46,419 nt of DNA from Teratosphaeria epicoccoides. Lineage: Eukaryota > Ascomycota > Dothideomycetes > Mycosphaerellales > Teratosphaeriaceae. Under the pieces are notes generated by a model. The model did not search any database and was not told the origin of the DNA. It worked only from the letters and a program-made list of their open reading frames with translations. Positions 44,401 to 46,419 of this stretch are shown here, one piece after another. The position numbers and the translations under genes were made by a program. Positions within the stretch are counted from its first letter, which is position 1. Each line of letters starts with the position of its first letter. The stretch spans positions 1-46,419 of the forward strand of contig JADDMT010000181.1 in NCBI GenBank assembly GCA_021401465.1, written 5' to 3'.

Positions 44401-46123
44401 TCCCTTTCCGTAGTAGCTGCTAGCTAGACTGCGCTGCAAAGGCCTTCTTGTAGCTGTCGATTTCCTATTGCTAAAGAGCTTCTGTAACTGACATTAGCGA
44501 GCCATCTTCTCGTGATGGCTACCGCGTGATATCTGGCGAAGATGTGTCTACCTCACGTTGTATCAGCTTAATCCACGACAATCTCTGATCCTTTACTACT
44601 GTCACAACCGGGTTATCGTGTTCATCTAGCCACTAACTAGCTCTGCGGTTGTAGAATAGTCCGTAGTCCTTAAACATTACCTCTTCTAAGATGATATTGA
44701 CGTGGAAGCCGGGGACAAGTAGTACATCTCTTAGTTTCAGCTCAATTAGCTCGCCATCACAACCTCTGATGTCTACTGTCAGGTTTCCCTGAACTACTAG
44801 CTTGGTAATTGATTTTCCAGACCTAACAGTCATCTCCGAAGGATACCTCGTAGGCATGAACATCCTAATGTATAGAGTGTTAATGATATGCACATTTGAT
44901 CCGCCATCTAGAAGCATAGTAATCGCTGCACTGCTCTTAATCTAGGTAGCAAACACCGAGTACCTAGTTGTGTGTACTGTAGTAGCAATGGCTACATTAG
45001 CTGATTGTCCGATTGACTTTTTTGCTACTAAGATGTTACTACCATGGGTCTTCTTCTAGATCTTGATAGCTTCAGGATCTCCGAACTTCTGAGCTTAGGT
45101 CATGCACTTATTGCGATTATTTCTAAGGACTTGTTGATAGTACTAGAATGCTCGGCGATCTTCGCCTAACATCTCGTCTAGTGCTAGCCTGATCTTGTGA
45201 TTAACAGTCGGGCAGCTCCATAATCCGACGCAGGCCTTGTCTGCAGTTTTCCCTGTCTAGTTTAAGCACGTTTTCTGATGTCGTGGCTGTTCTGGTCGTA
45301 GGTTGACTGAAGTTCCTACTGCTGCATCATCTACTGACGACGCACTTTGTGAAGGTAGAGCTACACTACTAAAGGTAGCATGAACCTAGGATCTAGTGAC
45401 TTAGAGATTTGCTAGTCTGCGCCTAATGAAGTTCCTGCAGAAATTAACTGCAGATGATAGATTGGCCTGAGTGGCTGCTATCCGACTAGTAGTTAGATTA
45501 ATCGTAGACTCGAAGGCTCTGCAGAAGTCCTTAACGACTGCATGCTAGAGTTCATGATTGTAGCAGATAAGCTTTGCCTTGTAGTCAAGCCATTCCATAA
45601 ACTAGTTCTCAATTATCTTAACTTGTCCACTGTTCCTGAGAGTTAGGTTCTCATTAGTGAGCATCTAGCGACGGTTCTCATCCGTTAGAGAGAGGTTTGT
45701 TGTAATGAAGTCCTACTACTAAGCTAGTGTCGTTCGGTTAGTATTTAGTTCCGTTAAATACATACTTGGGATTGTTTTGTCAAGATACATCTTGAATATC
45801 GTTCTGCGGTTAGTGAATCGTTCGTATTGTTTAGTTGCGTATAAGAAGTCGGCCTTGGCTTTAGTCCATAGCTCTTTCGCATTCTCGTAGTTGTAACGTT
45901 CTTCCTAGGTAGCGTTCATTAGAGGAAAGTTTAGACGAGCTATCATGACTAGAGGTACTAGCTTAGCCTCTCTCATGACCCCTAGCTCGTCAGTGAAGTA
46001 CTGCCAGATCTCAAGATTGATGGCCTTAGCCTTGGCTTCATTGTGCTACTTGTCGTATTTGGTGAAATCGAACAGGATCTCGTCTTTTGGCATAGTGCTA
46101 AGAGCTGTAGCCAATGAGTTCAT
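41483..46123 (-). pseudogene. Copia gag-pol polyprotein with in-frame stops
   Basis: One - strand frame from ATG at 46121-46123 (MNSLATALSTMPKDEILFDF) covers gag, protease, integrase, RT and RNase H. The protease site reads LLDGGSNVHI near 44915, where the family has D-S-G, and is followed by LRDVLLVPGFHVNII. Integrase has LGHISKDR and ECETCALSKSKR near 44270-44380, then a core with Asp in IDITEF, Asp in LTTDND and Glu in AERGSR, all retained. RT has LYGFKES and the catalytic FFVDDI (codons near 42425-42440), also intact. RNase H has DASFADDNETRKSSEGFVYM, then KAKL where the family has EAE. The end is GDLHVEWMLTAKILADGITK near 41520-41578. Stops replace Gln-type positions. Confidence 0.85.
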
Positions 46124-46257
46124 GTCGAATTTCTCTATTGTAGATGAGTAGCGTAGGATGCAAATTTGAATTGCGAGTGATATTTAGTTTGCAAACGATG
46201 CGTTCTAGCGATTAAGTAGTCTCTCAGGATTATCAAACTTAAGAGTCTGCGGAATCG

Positions 46258-46277
46258 CGACCCAGGCTCATAACTAT
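46258..46277 (-). other. Primer-binding site, initiator tRNA-Met half
   Basis: On the - strand, directly after the LTR, the sequence GTTATGAGCC occurs. It is complementary to the anticodon loop of fungal initiator tRNA-Met (GGCTCATAAC), and a related stretch continues. Copia and Ty5-type elements prime with a tRNA cleaved in this loop. The match beyond ten bases depends on the host tRNA sequence, which is not in the window. Confidence 0.6.
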
Positions 46278-46281
46278 TAAA

Positions 46282-46419
46282 TGTCACGGGTAAACAGCGT
46301 ATACACAGGGGTTCATGTGGTATTCAACAAGTACGATGGGGAGAGAAGGACTATCTGCCAGCTGTCCGGTCTTTTATAGCCGGCTTCGTCAGGGGTCGCA
46401 CAGGCCCTAGCCTGTGCCA
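46282..46419 (-). repeat. 5' LTR of the copia element, partial
   Basis: The - strand sequence ends ...CCGTGACA just before the primer-binding site and contains a TATA box 90 bp upstream of that end. The start of the LTR lies beyond the window edge. A near-palindrome GCACAGGC...GCCTGTGC sits at the very edge (46396-46418). Confidence 0.5.
46371..46379 (-). promoter_or_regulatory. TATA box of the copia LTR
   Basis: The - strand reads GGCTATAAAAGACC here, a canonical TATA box about 90 bp before the LTR end and about 250 bp before the gag ATG. It fits transcription start in the LTR R region. Confidence 0.6.

Larger units (their letters stand above)
39796..46419 (-). mobile_element. Decayed Ty1/copia LTR retrotransposon
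   Basis: Read on the - strand from the right edge, it holds a partial 5' LTR with a TATA box, a primer-binding site, one gag-pol frame (46123 to about 41483), a noncoding spacer, an extra ORF (40998-39829), and a polypurine tract followed by TG at 39802. Integrase precedes RT, which defines Ty1/copia order. Internal stops are TAG or TAA, and there is no frameshift in about 1,550 codons. The whole element is lower in GC than the gypsy element and the genes. Its U3 starts outside the window, and the 3' LTR is not recognisable beyond its first bases. Confidence 0.85.

Overview
The window comes from a filamentous ascomycete, probably a Dothideomycete (inference). Genes are compact with 50-105 nt spliceosomal introns, the gene repertoire is typically fungal (chitin synthase, Bem1, Bro1, mannitol-1-phosphate dehydrogenase, DUF2415 and 2EXR families), and the flanking retrotransposons carry the CpA-to-TpA decay pattern of repeat-induced point mutation (RIP).

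The layout is a gene island of about 32 kb between two decayed LTR retrotransposons. On the left (1-about 6,700) is a Ty3/gypsy chromovirus on the + strand. Its gag-protease-RT-RNase H-integrase-chromodomain frame is unbroken by indels but riddled with TAG stops. A 499-codon ORF of unknown function lies tail-to-tail against it on the opposite strand, with a TATA-like box of its own. On the right (about 39,800-46,419) is a Ty1/copia element on the - strand. It has one 1,547-codon gag-pol frame with the same kind of stops, a half-tRNA-iMet primer site, a TATA box in the 5' LTR, and an unexplained 390-codon, lysine-rich extra ORF between pol and the 3' polypurine tract.

The island holds, in order: bro1 (-, ESCRT adaptor), a broken 2EXR-type gene (+), a BTB protein (-), an intradiol dioxygenase pseudogene that has lost its iron-ligand segment (-), a DUF2415/WD40-like protein (-), a secreted SsuA/THI5-like binding protein (+), mannitol-1-phosphate 5-dehydrogenase (-), a Pns1/CTL choline-transporter-like protein (-), a division I chitin synthase, probably class III (-), VPS36 of ESCRT-II (-), a THP3-like SAC3/GANP protein (+), the polarity scaffold BEM1 (+) and ribosomal protein uL18/RPL5 (+). 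Most are single-copy housekeeping genes and there is no sign of a metabolite cluster. Two ESCRT-pathway genes and two cell-wall/polarity genes share the island, but nothing in the sequence shows that they are co-regulated.

Splicing was worked out by hand from donor, branch and acceptor motifs plus frame and family continuity. Three genes (bro1, BEM1, RPL5) open with coding first exons of only 6-9 nt. The 11.4-14.3 kb stretch is the decaying part of the island, with two gene remnants. The most novel material is the pair of accessory ORFs in the retrotransposons.
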